Assembly: GCA_037447655.1 (NCBI GenBank)
Contig: JBBHKE010001404.1
Coordinates: 62,001 to 126,000 of the forward strand
Direction: 5' to 3'
DNA length: 64,000 bases
Source of the DNA: Zygnema cylindricum
Lineage: Eukaryota; Streptophyta; Zygnematophyceae; Zygnematales; Zygnemataceae
In this document: positions 32,755 to 46,069 of the stretch, one piece after another
How positions within the stretch are numbered: the stretch's first letter is position 1
How the letters are laid out: the number at the start of each line of letters is the position of its first letter
The notes under the pieces: generated by a model
Told to the model about the DNA's origin: nothing
The model's database searches: none
Seen by the model: the letters and a program-made list of their open reading frames with translations, nothing else
Translations under genes and position numbers: made by a program

Positions 32755-33898
32755 TCTTTCGCTTTTTTAAGATTTTGAATCTTCGGAACGCGATACATTT
32801 AAAATAAAATCGTACGGATATTATGTACTAATGCAAAAAGAGATTACGAAGTTTGAAAGAAATTACAGCACGACACAACGATTTAAATTTCTTTTGTGAC
32901 GCTATTTCATACGAGTTGAGAATTTTACAGTGAGACAACGACGAAATTCTTTAAAAGAGACGCTTATTTCCCACGGTTTGAAAGAATTTTTACCGCAACT
33001 AACGTACGGAACGGTGACGCTTTATTTCGGGCCGGTTGAAGAAATTTGTACGGTACGAATACAACGTCCGTAAATTTCTAAAAGTGACGTTTCATTTCCT
33101 CGCGCGAAGTTTGAAAAAAATTGTACGGTTCATCATTGCAACGAAGCCGCCATTGAATCAGCCATTGAAGGCTCGATTGAAGCCACACTTGAGGCTTCCA
33201 CGAACCTCGTAACAGGCGGCCATGTCTAGGCCTCGAAGAGCAGAGTGGGAGCATCTTAAGGCTCTAAAGGGATATGATGGATTTTTTATTTTTAATTATG
33301 ATTTTGTCATTATTCAAATTGAAACACAAAAATGGTTATTTTTTGATTCAATTCTGAATTTATCATAATTAAGCGTTGACATGCAGAAATGAATACTTTT
33401 TTTTCAATTGTGATTTTGCCATTATTCAATTTTGACATTTTAAAATGGTTCTTTTTTGCTTCAATTGTAAATTTGTGAATGCTAACATGTTGTAATAGCA
33501 CCGGGATGGCACAAGGAGGGCGTCGGCGCTGACTTGGAACCGATAAGAGGTCGGGAAGACGGCTGATAGGGCTTCGGCGCTGCCTCGGCGCCGACGACGA
33601 GTCCCGCGCCGAGGCAATCTGGTTGCTTGCGACGTGACAGTTGGATCGCTGATTGCAGGTTCGGCATCCAGGGAAGAGACTGTCGTCGTTGGTTTTCGTT
33701 TAGAACTTTTGGAATTTTGACTAAGTTGTCATCGTATTTTTCATTACCAATTAAATGTTTTACTATTTTTAAATATTTATTTTTTGTATGGAGTCAAAGT
33801 TGGAAACGCATTTTGAAATTTTGAACTTTGTTTCATGCGCATATTCGTTATTTTTTTGGCGTTTCATAAGTGCGTTTTATGCGCATGAGACATCTATG
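32755..33898. mobile_element. hAT-B copy 3, left end missing
   Basis: From TTTTTTAAGATTTTGAATC onward it parallels hAT-B copy 1, with degenerate 76-bp units, the TCTAGGCCTCGAAGAGCAGA module and the GC-rich block. It ends GCGCATGAGACATCTATG at 33898. The left terminus and target duplication are not found. Confidence 0.8.
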
Positions 33899-34103
33899 CG
33901 TGCATGAGAGACCAGAAAGAGCGAACATGCATCACAACCAGCAAAGTCATGTGGACAACCATATATACAAACGAAAAATGAATGAGAAAGAGAAAAACGT
34001 ATATAACATGAGAAAGAATAAAAGGGGATATGACCCAAAGAGGGAAAAGGGGAAGAATACTCTCTAGAGTGAAGTGGACCCAATAACTCCCCCCCCCAAC
34101 TCC
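33899..34103 (-). promoter_or_regulatory. polypurine tract (34087-34103) and partial 3' LTR of the gag-protease element, copy 2
   Basis: On the minus strand the stop codon is followed directly by GGAGTTGGGGGGGGGAG, parallel to copy 1 at 1300-1314. About 190 bp of unique sequence then leads to the end of hAT-B copy 3. A matching 5' LTR could not be identified upstream of gag. Confidence 0.5.
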
Positions 34104-36787
34104 TTAATTTGTAGAGGGAATGGTCGACATAGCTGAGGGTTTGGAACAGTAACAATGGTCAGCCGGGTTGAAAGATAATGGAGGATAGAGGCACTCTATA
34201 TGGAACCCTTGATCACCACCTGTACATGTATAAACCCCCTGCAAACTCAACATCCCATTAGTATCGCAATCCACCATATGGAAAATGTGTGGAAAGACCT
34301 CAATGTCGACGGCATCTAAGAGATGACGGGAGTCGAGGAGAAAATCGGGCTCACTAAAACTATCTCGAAAGTCGATGCTGGAAAATGCCGGGAAAGCGAA
34401 AGCCAAATGGGCCATAGTGGGCAACGGCTTGCGAGTAGAGACAAGAAGGAGGCAAATTTTTCGTACCGGAAAATTAGAGGGACGGTAAGAGAAGTTCTGA
34501 TCATGCATATCTACTCCTCCACCAATTCGGAAGATAACATTCTGTCCCACTAAGCATTCGTAGTCGTTGCATTTGGTGACCAATGCTCGAACAGAAACCT
34601 CCACGGACTCACCATCGGTTCCATTCTAGAATCGAAAGATGAGCGGGTCCTTCGTGATTCCAAGCACCGACTCTATGGTACCGGCTAAATCGAGAAGCCG
34701 CGTAGCCGTGGCTTGAAGCTTGTCTGCGGTCAGACCAAGCTTGAGCGCAAATCCGGATCCGAGGATCACGGGTTTGGCTCCGGTGTCCATGAGATGGAGA
34801 GAAGGAGCAACACCATTAACAGAGAAAGACTTTTGAGAATTGTCCAAGAAACTCATGTGAGGATCAAGGTCACGTCGCTCATCGGCGGTAACCGGCTGAA
34901 TAACTGAAAGACTACGGTTCAGCTGCAACGCCCTCAAAGCGGCGGCTGCAGCCAACTCATCAACAAGGGGAGAGGCTTTCGGAACATCATTAGGAAAGGG
35001 AGAGACCCTGGGAGCTTCGTCAATCATTGTAGAAAGGATGCTTAGCCGTTCTTTGACTCGGTGTGCATCATGTATAGTACTATCCAAAAAGGTGAGAGCT
35101 TCAGCCACTATGGAAGAAGCTGTGTCTGGCAGAGGAGAGAGAGATACTTTCTCGAAAGAAAGTGGAATACGGGAATTCAGTAATTTACTGTCCCAATTGT
35201 AATCAGGCGAGCCCTTATCAAAAGTAGATGCTCGTTGTTGGACAATAGAATCTCCGAGGATTCGGTCGGCCAACGATGGTATGTGGACGACAGTCCTTGC
35301 CATCCCTGTGAACTGGGGTGTCATTTCGGCCATGAAGGTGGCAAATTGTTCTTTCATCATGGCGGCCATCAAGACTTGTAACTCGGCTTTTTCCCTCTCT
35401 CAACGAGAGATCTTAGGCGAAGTCGCCTCTTTCTCTGTCTCGGTAGGAGGAGCGACCGGCTTGGCAAAACGGGCAGGAATTCAACCGTTCTGAATCTGAT
35501 TCTGATAAGAAAATTTAGGGTCCTTAACATGGCAACGGTGGACGTAATGTCTTTTCTGGTTGCAATGGGTGCATGTGGCCGCCTTATCTCGGCACATGCC
35601 GGCATCATGCCCCGTGTTTCCACATCGGAAGCACAATTGGTCTTTGGAATAAAAAGGCAGATTTCCTATTGCCGGCGTCTTTGGAGGCCTATTAGGAGGC
35701 CACGGACTGTTAGGTGGAGAAAGTGGGGAAGCGACTTCGGAACGATCATGAGCTTCCCACCAACATGATTGCATCTCATATTTCTACCGCATATTGAGCG
35801 GCTTGATCAAATGTAAATTTCAGACCGTAAGTCTGAGTGAGATGACTTTGTATAAAATGTTTGGATTGTTCTGGAAACTGTCCAACAAATTTTTGAACAG
35901 CTTCCGCATCGGACATTAGGTGCGGGAAAGCTTCTCGCAAAGTCTCCATCCGAGCACGTCAAGCATGGGCGGTTTCTCTTGGTTTACGCGTGAAATTCAT
36001 CAATTCTTTCACCTGATCGGGGTTTTGCATATGATACTCGGCTTCTAAGAAATCGAACATATCAGATAGTGGATCGCGCAACGGAAATATCATACCTGGT
36101 CGTGCTGGGACAGCTACACGAGCGGCCACAGCATATTGGCGAGGAATTTCTAGGACTGCGGGAATTAGGACAACACCTTCAACATCTAAGAGCTCGAGAA
36201 AAGCGGCCTGGAATGGAATATTCGCTTGACCTATGACCTCGGGTGTACCAGCAAAAGGAGGGGAAAATTCTGTCATCCCGAGTATAGCATCATACTTGCG
36301 GGAATATAATGTAAGGGTCGAACCTCTGAGGTACCGGCCAAGAAGAGAAAATGCCACACGAAGATCAAATCGATCTTGATAGCGGAATGCCAAATCACGC
36401 ATTTCGGTATTATAGAGCATACGGAAATGGGATAAAGACATGGTACCTTTCATCCCTGAAAAGCAAAATTGCATTTTCCCCATGCCCCTCTCTGAAGAGG
36501 AAGCCATGTCGTCAAAGGAAGAATGCACTAGTGGTTCCAAATTTGGACCGACCGAAAACGGAATTGTGAGAGGATAGGAAAAGATTTCCTCTGAAAAGTC
36601 TCTTTCGGTTCTATCTAGGGATGACCTAGAGGAAACTGAGGATAATGATGAGATTTTGGTCAATACTGACCGAACTAACGGAGATCTAGGGGCCGCAACC
36701 GAAACTGGTGCGTCAGTAGACTCGGAGAAACTAGAAGATCTAACTGCGGTGGACGGAAAACTATCCCGCCGCGGGTAGATCCGGATT
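34104..36787 (-). pseudogene. gag-protease-only LTR element, copy 2
   Basis: In order on the minus strand: a capsid-like region (36663-35959, frame open to about 36787, with FDFLEAEYHMQNPDQVKELMNF near its end), two CCHC zinc knuckles (CFRCGNTGHDAGMC and CTHCNQKRHYVHRC, 35640-35520), a spacer, a retropepsin-like segment with D-T-G-A intact (HLMDTGAKPVILGS near 34780), and a C-terminal segment (NDYECLVGQNVIFRIGGGVD). It ends with TAA at 34104-34106 and a polypurine tract. Breaks: a frameshift and stop between 35959 and 35774, two TGA codons near 35486 and 35400, and TAG at about 34608, where copy 1 has glutamine. No polymerase domain lies between protease and polypurine tract in either copy. 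It is probably a non-autonomous gag-type element, now inactive. Confidence 0.8.
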
Positions 36788-38999
36788 GATAACGTAAGTT
36801 ATCTTAATCCGTGGGCATAAACGAAGAGAAAACCCTCTATTATGACAGGAAAATTTCAAAACGAACTAACCGAGGTGCGTCAAGTGACAAGCCAATCCAC
36901 ACAAAATAAGTGAACACACGAAGTCTCTAGCAAGACCCGGTGGTCAGATCTAGCAAAAAGCCGGAATACCAAAACCTTTACCCTGCAAACAATGGGCAAG
37001 GCCGAAGGGCTAGATCTATAAAAACAAACAGAGAAACTATCCAAGCACATTTCGGTGCAGATCTACAACGGCACAGACAGAAAATTGTCTAAACAGTGCC
37101 ACCTACGGCAAGATCTATGAAAGAAAATCCAATCTAGACAGTGACAGGGAAACTCAAGGCCACTCACGGCCAGATAGCATACATGGAAAACAAGGAAAAT
37201 GCAAATGCTAAAAAAAAAAAGGTTCGTAATAGAACCAATCCACACCAAACGCCTACACGAGTGTCCAAATTACAAAGGAACGCTCCTGCACCCGCAAGGC
37301 ATCGTGATACTTACAAACACCTTTAATACTCTGGTGAGTACTAAAAGTGAACCGGACTTGGTCGAGGCATGTCGGATTTTGCAGAGTTCCATGAAATCGA
37401 ACCCGCTCTGATTCCGAATAAACGTGTCAAAAACCACCGCTAAACACCAAAGCAATTAGTATCCTGCTAGGGTATGCGTATCAGCGCTATGCCACGCTAT
37501 ACCCAACTATAAAGCAATGATAATTTTAGGTTATAATTCGTACAACCCTATTATATTTAATAAATATTTTGTTTTTCTAGGTTTTCTGAATGATTAAGTT
37601 TGGTAGAAGGAGATGAAAGAAAATAACAAATCTAACACAAAACAAACATCCACTAGATAGCAAACAAAGTGGCAACAAGGAAAGAAAATTAAGGAATATA
37701 GAGAAAACTTAAAAATAAAACACAAAGTACGGTAGAATTAGGCGATCGGTTTCCCAAACATTAATTCCACGCTGCAAAAATCAAAAATCTGCGACAAAAG
37801 AATGGTAAAATGCTGACCTAGGGTGAGGAATTCCAAAAAATAAACCCTAAATTCGCCCAAACCCTAAATCTGCGGCCCAAACCCTAAATATGCAGCCATA
37901 CCCTAATTTTGCAGATTAACCCTAAAAATCTGGCACAAAATCAGACCTAAATCTGCAGACTAGAAATGGAGTGCCAACAAGATAGGAGGCAAGGATCGAA
38001 AGAAAGAGAGAAGAAAGCAAAAAAAACAAAAACAAAATGTGTTTTTTTTTTCTAAATAAAATTTGTAAATTTAAATATTTTTATAATATTTTTTTTTTCA
38101 AGACAAAAGTGAAAGAAAAAGCAAGTAGGGGAAAAACTAGTAGAAAGATAAATCCGGATAAAAAGGTAGAAACCAAATCACAAATAGGTGAAAGAAAATT
38201 TAGAAATGAAAAGATGGATTTTATATTGAAAATAATGTAATTTTTATTTTTGTTTTTTTTGTTCTCACACCAAACTGAGAAGCAAAACTGAAAATGAAAG
38301 ATAAAGCGGATGGAAAATGGAAAGACAAACACATGAATAAAAACTGAATATGAAAAGTAATATTTTTTTTATGAAATAAAATTTATATTTTTAATAATTT
38401 ATTTAAAAAAAAATAGACTTTTAGAAAATGTGATTTAAAAAAGAGTAGCTTTTGGACAAGAATGCTATGCCAGGAGGTAGCCACTAGGCTCTCTGGTATT
38501 TATCACATCCCCTACAAGAGTTATCCCGTTACGACAGCAAAGCAAGAAATATTCCAACCGGAACAAAGGAAAATCCAAATCCGATCAAAAATACACTCCT
38601 TTCAAGCCAACCGAAATACAAACAAGACACAAACACACAACCAAACCGTCAAGTTGCCCGAGGAAGGCACAGCAAGGTACAGATGTGCTCCCCCACGATC
38701 TCCAATTCCACACTTCCACCAAAAGACCAAGTTTGGAGGGAAACCTTTCGGACGTGGCCTTAGGCCGTGTGGATTAAAAACAAGGGCAGAAAAACAAGGA
38801 AAATAGTCTTACTCTATCTAGCCTCTACAGCTAGCTAGCAAGGAGAAGAAAGACACGTGGGCAATCAGTGAGAGAGAGAGCAAGAGAAAAGCTCCGTTGC
38901 CAAGAGAAAATTCTTGTCCAAAAACTAAATTCTCTAAGTCTGAGAATTAGGCTAAGTAAGAGCTACGCTAGGCCTAAGCAAAATTAGCCTACGTCTAGT
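36788..38999. other. leader/5' LTR region of the gag-protease element and AT-rich intergenic DNA
   Basis: Starts with untranslated sequence upstream of gag. LTR borders were not found by eye. It contains the AAACCCTAA repeats at 37841-37960 and A/T-homopolymer-rich sequence at 38030-38420. No gene is supported. Confidence 0.4.
37841..37960. repeat. telobox-like AAACCCTAAA repeats, 19-20-bp spacing
   Basis: AAACCCTAAATCTGCGGCCC and variants occur five or six times with a spacing of about 20 bp. The core equals one and a half plant telomere repeats and is also a common plant promoter box. Confidence 0.75.
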
Positions 39000-39026
39000 C
39001 TACTTTACATGCATGAAACTACTAAA

Positions 39027-39053
39027 GATGTTGGCCAATAGGCGGCCAACATC
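39027..39053. repeat. 10-bp perfect hairpin
   Basis: GATGTTGGCC and GGCCAACATC with a 7-base loop (AATAGGC). Confidence 0.9.
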
Positions 39054-39382
39054 GTCTTCCGTACGCCTGACAAAATCCACCGTCCAAGGGTAAAAACCCT
39101 CCCAAACTACATGTATGCGCGAACCTACATGGGTTCGCGACTTAAATATAATATGATACATCGAAGCGTCGCTCAGAAATCGCGATACGCCTCCAAACCA
39201 TACTTCGCGTCGATACTCCCGAAATCGCGTGTATACGCACGAAACGATAAATACCGTACGAAATGAAAGGTCTAGCACGAAATACTCGAAATCGCGTCAC
39301 GTCGCCCAAACGATGTTTGGCATCCAAATTTGAAAACCGTATACCTACGCACGAAATAAAACATATCGCACGAAATTAGTAC
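39054..39382. other. intergenic, CGAAAT-rich
   Basis: Words such as ACGAAAT and ATCGCG recur irregularly. No gene recognised. Confidence 0.5.
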
Positions 39383-39390
39383 CTTTCAAC

Positions 39391-39849
39391 CATAGTTGTT
39401 CACGGCGTTTCGTGCGAACGATTTAATCGCGACGAATTATACGTAACAAACGCATTGAACCTTTTGAAAAAATCGTTAAAATCGTTATTGAATTTTCTTC
39501 CGTACAATTCCGTACATATAATGCAGTTTGTACATTGTCCGTACAGTTCCCGTCTCTTTTCGTCATAGTCCGTACAATTTTGTTACAATTCCGTACGTTT
39601 CCCGTTAAATTTCTGTTCAGTTTACCGGACAGAAAGTACTACGAAGTGCAACGTATCTTTTAGTCAAATTCCGTACTTTTTTGGTACAAAACCGTACAGT
39701 TACTGTACATACCGTACAGTTTATGTAAATTATCCGTTCAGTTTACCAGACAGAAAGTTCATCGCGTTTTTTTCCGATTTATTCAAAAGTCACGAATTAT
39801 ACGTTTTAATCGGAAAAAAGGAAAAAATCGCGCGATTTGAACAACTATG
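39391..39849. mobile_element. hAT-C copy 4 (459 bp), TSD CTTTCAAC
   Basis: It begins CATAGTTGTTCACGGCG and ends GATTTGAACAACTATG, with CTTTCAAC on both sides (39383-39390 and 39850-39857). Both subterminal regions match copies 1-3, but the tRNA-like block is absent here. Confidence 0.92.
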
Positions 39850-39910
39850 CTTTCAACGAAAAACTGAAAATATGAATCGGAATTAAATCGCACGTGCGAA
39901 CGAAACTTAT

Positions 39911-40065
39911 ATATGCGTGCGAAAATCATGCGTGCATGCATTAAACCGCGCGTGCATGCATAAAACGGCGCGAGCGTGCCTTAAACTGCGCTTGCATACA
40001 ACATATCGCGCGTGCGTGCAGAATACCGCGCGTGCGTGAGAAATAATGCGCGTGCGGGAGCAGCC
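39911..40065. repeat. 20-bp minisatellite, about eight units
   Basis: Units such as GCGCGTGCATGCATAAAACG and GCGCGTGCGTGCAGAATACC follow at 20-bp intervals. Confidence 0.85.
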
Positions 40066-42360
40066 GACACGATGCGGCATGACAGCAAGTAAGGTCAAAC
40101 CTTTGTCAAAACGAATTATTTCATTCATGGGCAGATTTCTTCTTGAAAGTGGATTACTTTGTCAATACATTGTAAGAGAAAATTCACTATCCATAATTTT
40201 CCTCAGGAGGCCGTCGTTTTTGGTTTTTTAAGTGTCTAACTTTGTTGCACAGAAATGTCATTTTCACAATGTTTAAACAATTTTTTGCCCTTTAAAATTA
40301 CATTTTAGCTATTTTTTTCATCGTCAGTGTAATGTTGACCAAACATTCAACCATTCCAAGAGTGGAAAAAAGAACTATGTGAATGAAAAGGATAAGGACA
40401 GCAATGGGGTATTTGTGAAGAAACATGTCTCACAGGCCGTCCTTATAACGCCAGCTAGAAGGGCGTTTGTTATAAAGACATCTAGTGTCCATTACATTAT
40501 TAACATTTCAATTTGCATTTTGATCTTTAGTTAACTCCTGCGATTTTAAGTGACATTGTAGTTTAAAAGGTTTACTTCAAAAGGGTTAATACACTCTTGC
40601 AATTTGGTTTCTGTGCGAGCTTTTCAATTTCCCATTTTCAATTGACTTTTAACATTAATGATTTACACTGGTTTAAGATGACCACGTGTCCAACTACAAA
40701 TTAAATCGTTTAATAATCTGCAAAGTACCATGGACTATTTTCCTCCTCTCTCCTTCCCCTCCCTCTCCTTATCACTCTCACACTCAGCATTCCACTCCAT
40801 TTTTCCTTACTTTAATAAAGACCTCTTTAATCCTATTCCCCTTCTCCCACTGTTCTTCAATTCTCTTCTCCTCCCTCCTCCTCTTCATCTACTTCTTCCT
40901 GTCTCTCAGCATTCCCCTTTCTTCTCTCATTATCCCACTATCATATCCTAACCTCCTGTTCCCCCTGTATCTTCTATCTCTCACATCCCAATCCCTCGCT
41001 TACCTTATCTCACTCCCACCTTCCCTCTCCTCCTATCCAATACCCCTGTATCAGTTTCTCTTTCTCCTACCGTGTAGATTCAGTTTCCTTCCCTCACAAG
41101 TCCCCCACCTTCATCTCCAATGCCTCAACTAGTTTGACCAATCTTGATCTTTTCCCCCCACTCTCTCCCCTCTCTCCATATCCAACTACCTTTTCCTCCG
41201 TCCATACCCTTCAGAGAACAATGATTTGAATGTTTCTCAATCTGAAATTTGAAAAAACCCAGTCTACAGTGTCATCATATATTTCTTTCTTTCTTTAAAT
41301 AATTACAAGTAAAGTGGATTGAAGGAATAAAATACACATTTGAGAAAAAGCACAAAAGCTGATAATGTTTAATTGGCATGATGTTGACAATTAAACATGA
41401 AGCAGATGCAAAAAGTACTGCTTTTTTTTTCTTTTTTATGAACTAAGAGACTTTACTGTGACTTTCTAGAAAAGTTAACAAATATTTGTACCGACGACTG
41501 TACAAGTAAAAAAAAATTAATTCTGGTTCAAAAGGACGAGTAATATGTGAAGAGCTAAAAGAATTAGAACTTCAGAGACAACAATTAGTACTAATGACGC
41601 TATTTTGGGTTTAGAAGGAAATATAATAGGTACGGAATTAGTGTTAATTATGCTGATAGCGATATATGGTGTAGTCTTTCCTGGAAATATACAATTCCCA
41701 ATCTACTTGTTCTCAAGTTCTCAACTTAATGAGAAAAAGACAGATAAGGGAAGAGAAAAAAGGGAAAAAAAAATAAAAATTCAGCAATAAATCAAAAAAA
41801 ATCCACAACTCAATCTTTCCCCAAAATCCGTCAAAATAAATTAAATATAGAAACAAAAAATGTCCAGCTAAATTTTATTTTTCTAAGCAACAGGAAGTTG
41901 CATCACTTTCAAAAACTCTAGAAAAAATTGGAATCCAAAAAGTACAGAAAATCATGGTAAAAAAAAAAAAAACTATCCACTGGAGTAGCAGTGTAAATAT
42001 TTTTAGTCCACCTTTTCCATCCTATTAGTACCCCAATTCCCCTCCGTTCAAAAACCCCCTTTCCTTTCCCTTTCCTTACCACTCAAAATCCTTTCCTCCC
42101 TCTTTATCCTCTCCCTCTTCCTTTCCTTCCCCATTCCTTACTTCCACTGCTTTGGCCCATGTTTATTATCCATGTATTTCCACCTCCTTCCCATTTCCTC
42201 CTTCCTACCACTTCCTCATTTCCTCCCTCACCTCATGCCACCCTATCCCTCCCCATTTCCCCACCTCTCCCTTCTCTCCTTTCCAGTATACTATCATTCC
42301 CACCTATTCTCCCCTTATCATATACCACAAACTAAGACCCATTTATACCCAAAAAAAGAA
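40066..42360. other. 3' flank of the XTH gene with two pyrimidine-rich blocks
   Basis: Polypyrimidine blocks on the plus strand span about 40740-41210 and 42010-42320 (CTCC, TTCC and CCTTTCC runs). The open frames there are rich in S, P, L and F and are compositional. The second block begins just past the XTH stop codon. No gene is supported. Confidence 0.6.
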
Positions 42361-44332
42361 CTATTTGGGGGCCGGAGGAGCCGCAACCGGAGGCTTGTTA
42401 GGAGGAGGTTTCTTCGGGGGATGTTTCCCAACTCCCGGGGGGTGTCCTCCAAACCCAGGTGGGTGTCTCCCTTTCCTCCTCCATCCCGTCCTGTAAACTA
42501 AATATTTCCTTCTCATTCTCTCCAATATTCGTGTTTTTCCCGGAGAAAGTTCTCCGTCCCACGAGTACCCGGTGGGATACTGTTTCTTCATACAGGCAGG
42601 TTTCGGCACCGATACTCCGTTAAATTCAAAATCCTGTCATCATGATGTATCGGGCAAAATAAAGAATCAAAAAATAAAAGGCATCGGATTCAGGTTCTTA
42701 TGAAGGTAGGTCGCCTAAAGATAAAGGGAAAGATAGAGTACATGAACGCCAGGTCAAAAAATCGTTATTCAGCGTCCGGTTGCATCATAATTCTGCTCTT
42801 TCAGCCAGCTTTCGCATCAACAACGTCCAAACAGTAAAGACTCCGGCAACAACAAAAACCCAAAAAGCAGAGAGAGTCAAAAAGAAGTCCCAAAACAAAA
42901 GAAAAGAAAAGAAAAGTCCCAAACAAAAACATTCCAAAATGATTTCAAACATTCTCAAAAATCCACACAGAAAAACCTCAAAAAAATCCAGAAAAGGATC
43001 CAAAAAAAAAAAAGCACAAATTCCCAAAAACTCCCACTCACCACAATCATGGACTGGTTGTAGTCCCTCGTCGCCCACTGACTCCCATCCCACAGCGACC
43101 CCTCCGCCACCATGGGCAGATTCACCGTCGTGTTCTTCCACGCATCCTTCACCGACTGCTTCAACTGCCGTATCGGTATCTTGTCCACCAGCCACCTTCA
43201 CTCCCCACCCCCCTTCCAAACCGTCAACCCCCCCTTCAAAAAATCCCTTACCCCCCTCAAAAACATTACACCCCCTCCGTCCCCCTTCCCCCTCCCAAGA
43301 CCCCCCCAAAAAAACCCCCCAAAACCCCCCATAACTCCCCCAAAAAACTACAAAAAAAAACTCAAAAAAATCAAAAAAAAACTCCCAAAAAACTCCAAAA
43401 AAACTCAGACAAAAACCCTCTCCCTACCTCTCCCTCCCCCCCTTACGTGATGCTCTTGAATCCCCACACGATGGTGTAGGTGTGCGGCTTGGAGGCGTCG
43501 TACCACACGCTCATTTGCTCCTCGTTCCCTCCCTTCCCCTTGGTCCAATAATTAGTGTGGATGATGGCGCGGCGAGGGTCGACGTGGCCCAAAAGTTCGA
43601 AGTCGACCTCGTCATTGCCGCCGAAGGGGTTCTGGGAGGCGAGCTGGGGGGAGGAGGGAGAGAGAGAGAGAGAGAGTTTTAGGAAGGGAGTTGGGAGGGG
43701 GAGGGGGGGGGAAGAGGGGGGGACGGGAAGGGGAGGGGAAGGGGGAGAGTTTTAGGTAGGGTTACAGGGAGGCGAGTTGAGGGGGAGGGGAGGGAAGGGG
43801 AGGGGGGAGAAAGGGAGAGCATTTTTTGAAAGAGGTAAGATGGAAAGGGTGTAGGATGAGGAGAGGGGAAAGGGGAGAGGGGAGAGGGGGGAGGGGAGAG
43901 GATTTGGGGTTTTTTGAGATGACGAGAGAGAAGGTACATGGGGTTTCGTGAGGAAGGAAAATGTGGATAAAAATGAGAAGAGGGAGAAAAGGGAAAAAAG
44001 AATGAGAAGGACATTTAACTAGCAGTGGGAAGGAAACTAAAAGACAACTAGGCAAAGAATGCAAAAAAAATAAAATGTAAGAAGAATGAAATGATATGGA
44101 TGAAGGGAAAAACAAAGAAGACAGGCAGAGAAAAACCAAAAAAACGAAATAGCAACGAGGGAGTAAATGAGAGAGGAAGAGAGAAGACCGGGGAAGAGAA
44201 GTTAGAGAGAGAGAGAGGAAGAGAGAAGACCGGGAAGAGAAGGTAGAGAGAGAGAGGGGAAGAGAGAAGACCGGGAAGAGAAGGTAGAGAGAGAGAGAGA
44301 GAGAGAGGAAGAGAGAAGACCGGGAAGAGAAG

Positions 44333-44372
<40 letters not shown>

Positions 44373-44427
44373 CTGGGGAAGAGAAGTTAGAGAGAGAGAG
44401 AGGAAGAGAGAAGACCGGGAAGAGAAG

Positions 44428-44464
<37 letters not shown>

Positions 44465-45104
44465 GAGAGAAGACCGGGAAGAGAAGGTAGAGAGAGAGAG
44501 AGAAGACCGGGGAAGAGAAGTTAGAGAGAGAGAGAGGAAGAGAGAAGACCGGGAAGAGAAGGTAGAGAGAGAGAGAGAGGAAGAGAGAAGACCGGGAAAA
44601 GAAGGTAGAGAGAGAGAGGGGAAGAGAGAAGACCGGGAAGAGAAGGTAAAGAGAGAGAGAGAGAGGAAGAGAGAAGACCGGGAAGAGAACGTAGAGAGAG
44701 AGCGAGAGGAAGAGAGAAGACCGGGAAGAGAAGGTAGAGAGAGAGAGAGAGGAAGAGAGAAGACCGGGAAAAGAAGGTAGAGAGAGAGAGGGGAAGAGAG
44801 AAGACCGGGAAGAGAAGGTAAAGAGAGAGAGAGAGAGGAAGAGAGAAGACCGGGAAGAGAACGTAGAGAGAGAGCGAGAGGAAGAGAGAAGATCGGGGAA
44901 GAGAAGGTAGAGAGAGAGAGAGGAAGAGAGAAGACCGGGAAGAGAAGGTAGAGAGAGAGAGAGGAAGAGAGAAGACCGGGAAGAGAACGTAGAGAGAGAG
45001 CGAGAGGAAGAGAGAAGACCGGGGAAGAGAAGTTAGAGAGAGAGAGAAGACCGGGAAGAGAAGGTAGAGAGAGAGAGAGGAAGAGAGAAGACCGGGAAGA
45101 GAAG

Positions 45105-45154
<50 letters not shown>

Positions 45155-45209
45155 CTGGGGAAGAGAAGTTAGAGAGAGAGAGAGGAAGAGAGAAGACCGG
45201 GAAGAGAAG

Positions 45210-45244
<35 letters not shown>

Positions 45245-46018
45245 GAGAGAAGACCGGGAAGAGAAGGTAGAGAGAGAGAGAGAAGACCGGGGAAGAGAAG
45301 TTAGAGAGAGAGAGAGGAAGAGAGAAGACCGGGAAGAGAAGGTAGAGAGAGAGAGAGAGGAAGAGAGAAGACCGGGAAAAGAAGGTAGAGAGAGAGAGGG
45401 GAAGAGAGAAGACCGGGAAGAGAAGGTAAAGAGAGAGAGAGAGAGGAAGAGAGAAGACCGGGAAGAGAACGTAGAGAGAGAGCGAGAGGAAGAGAGAAGA
45501 CCGGGAAGAGAAGGTAGAGAGAGAGAGAGAGGAAGAGAGAAGACCGGGAAGAGAAGGTAGAGAGAGAGAGAGAGGAAGAGAGAAGACCGGGAAAAGAAGG
45601 TAGAGAGAGAGAGGGGAAGAGAGAAGACCGGGAAGAGAAGGTAAAGAGAGAGAGAGAGAGGAAGAGAGAAGACCGGGAAGAGAACGTAGAGAGAGAGCGA
45701 GAGGAAGAGAGAAGATCGGGGAAGAGAAGGTAGAGAGAGAGAGAGGAAGAGAGAAGACCGGGAAGAGAAGGTAGAGAGAGAGAGAGGAAGAGAGAAGACC
45801 GGGAAGAGAACGTAGAGAGAGAGCGAGAGGAAGAGAGAAGACCGGGGAAGAGAAGTTAGAGAGAGAGAGAAGACCGGGAAGAGAAGGTAGAGAGAGAGAG
45901 AGGAAGAGAGAAGACCGGGAAGAGAAGGTAGAGAGAGAGAGAGAGAGAGGAAGAGAGAAGACCGGGAAGAGAACGTAGAGAGAGAGCGAGAGGAAGAGAG
46001 AAGACCGGGGAAGAGAAG

Positions 46019-46069
<51 letters not shown>

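Noticed and set aside
40686-42496. Ser/Pro/Leu-rich open frames in pyrimidine blocks
   Set aside because: Composition alone explains them; no domain and no conserved start.
42780-43450. Overlapping 112-184-codon frames on both strands in XTH introns 3 and 4
   Set aside because: Low-complexity Lys/Pro or Gly-rich products. The real exon 4 is in another frame and fits the GH16 family.
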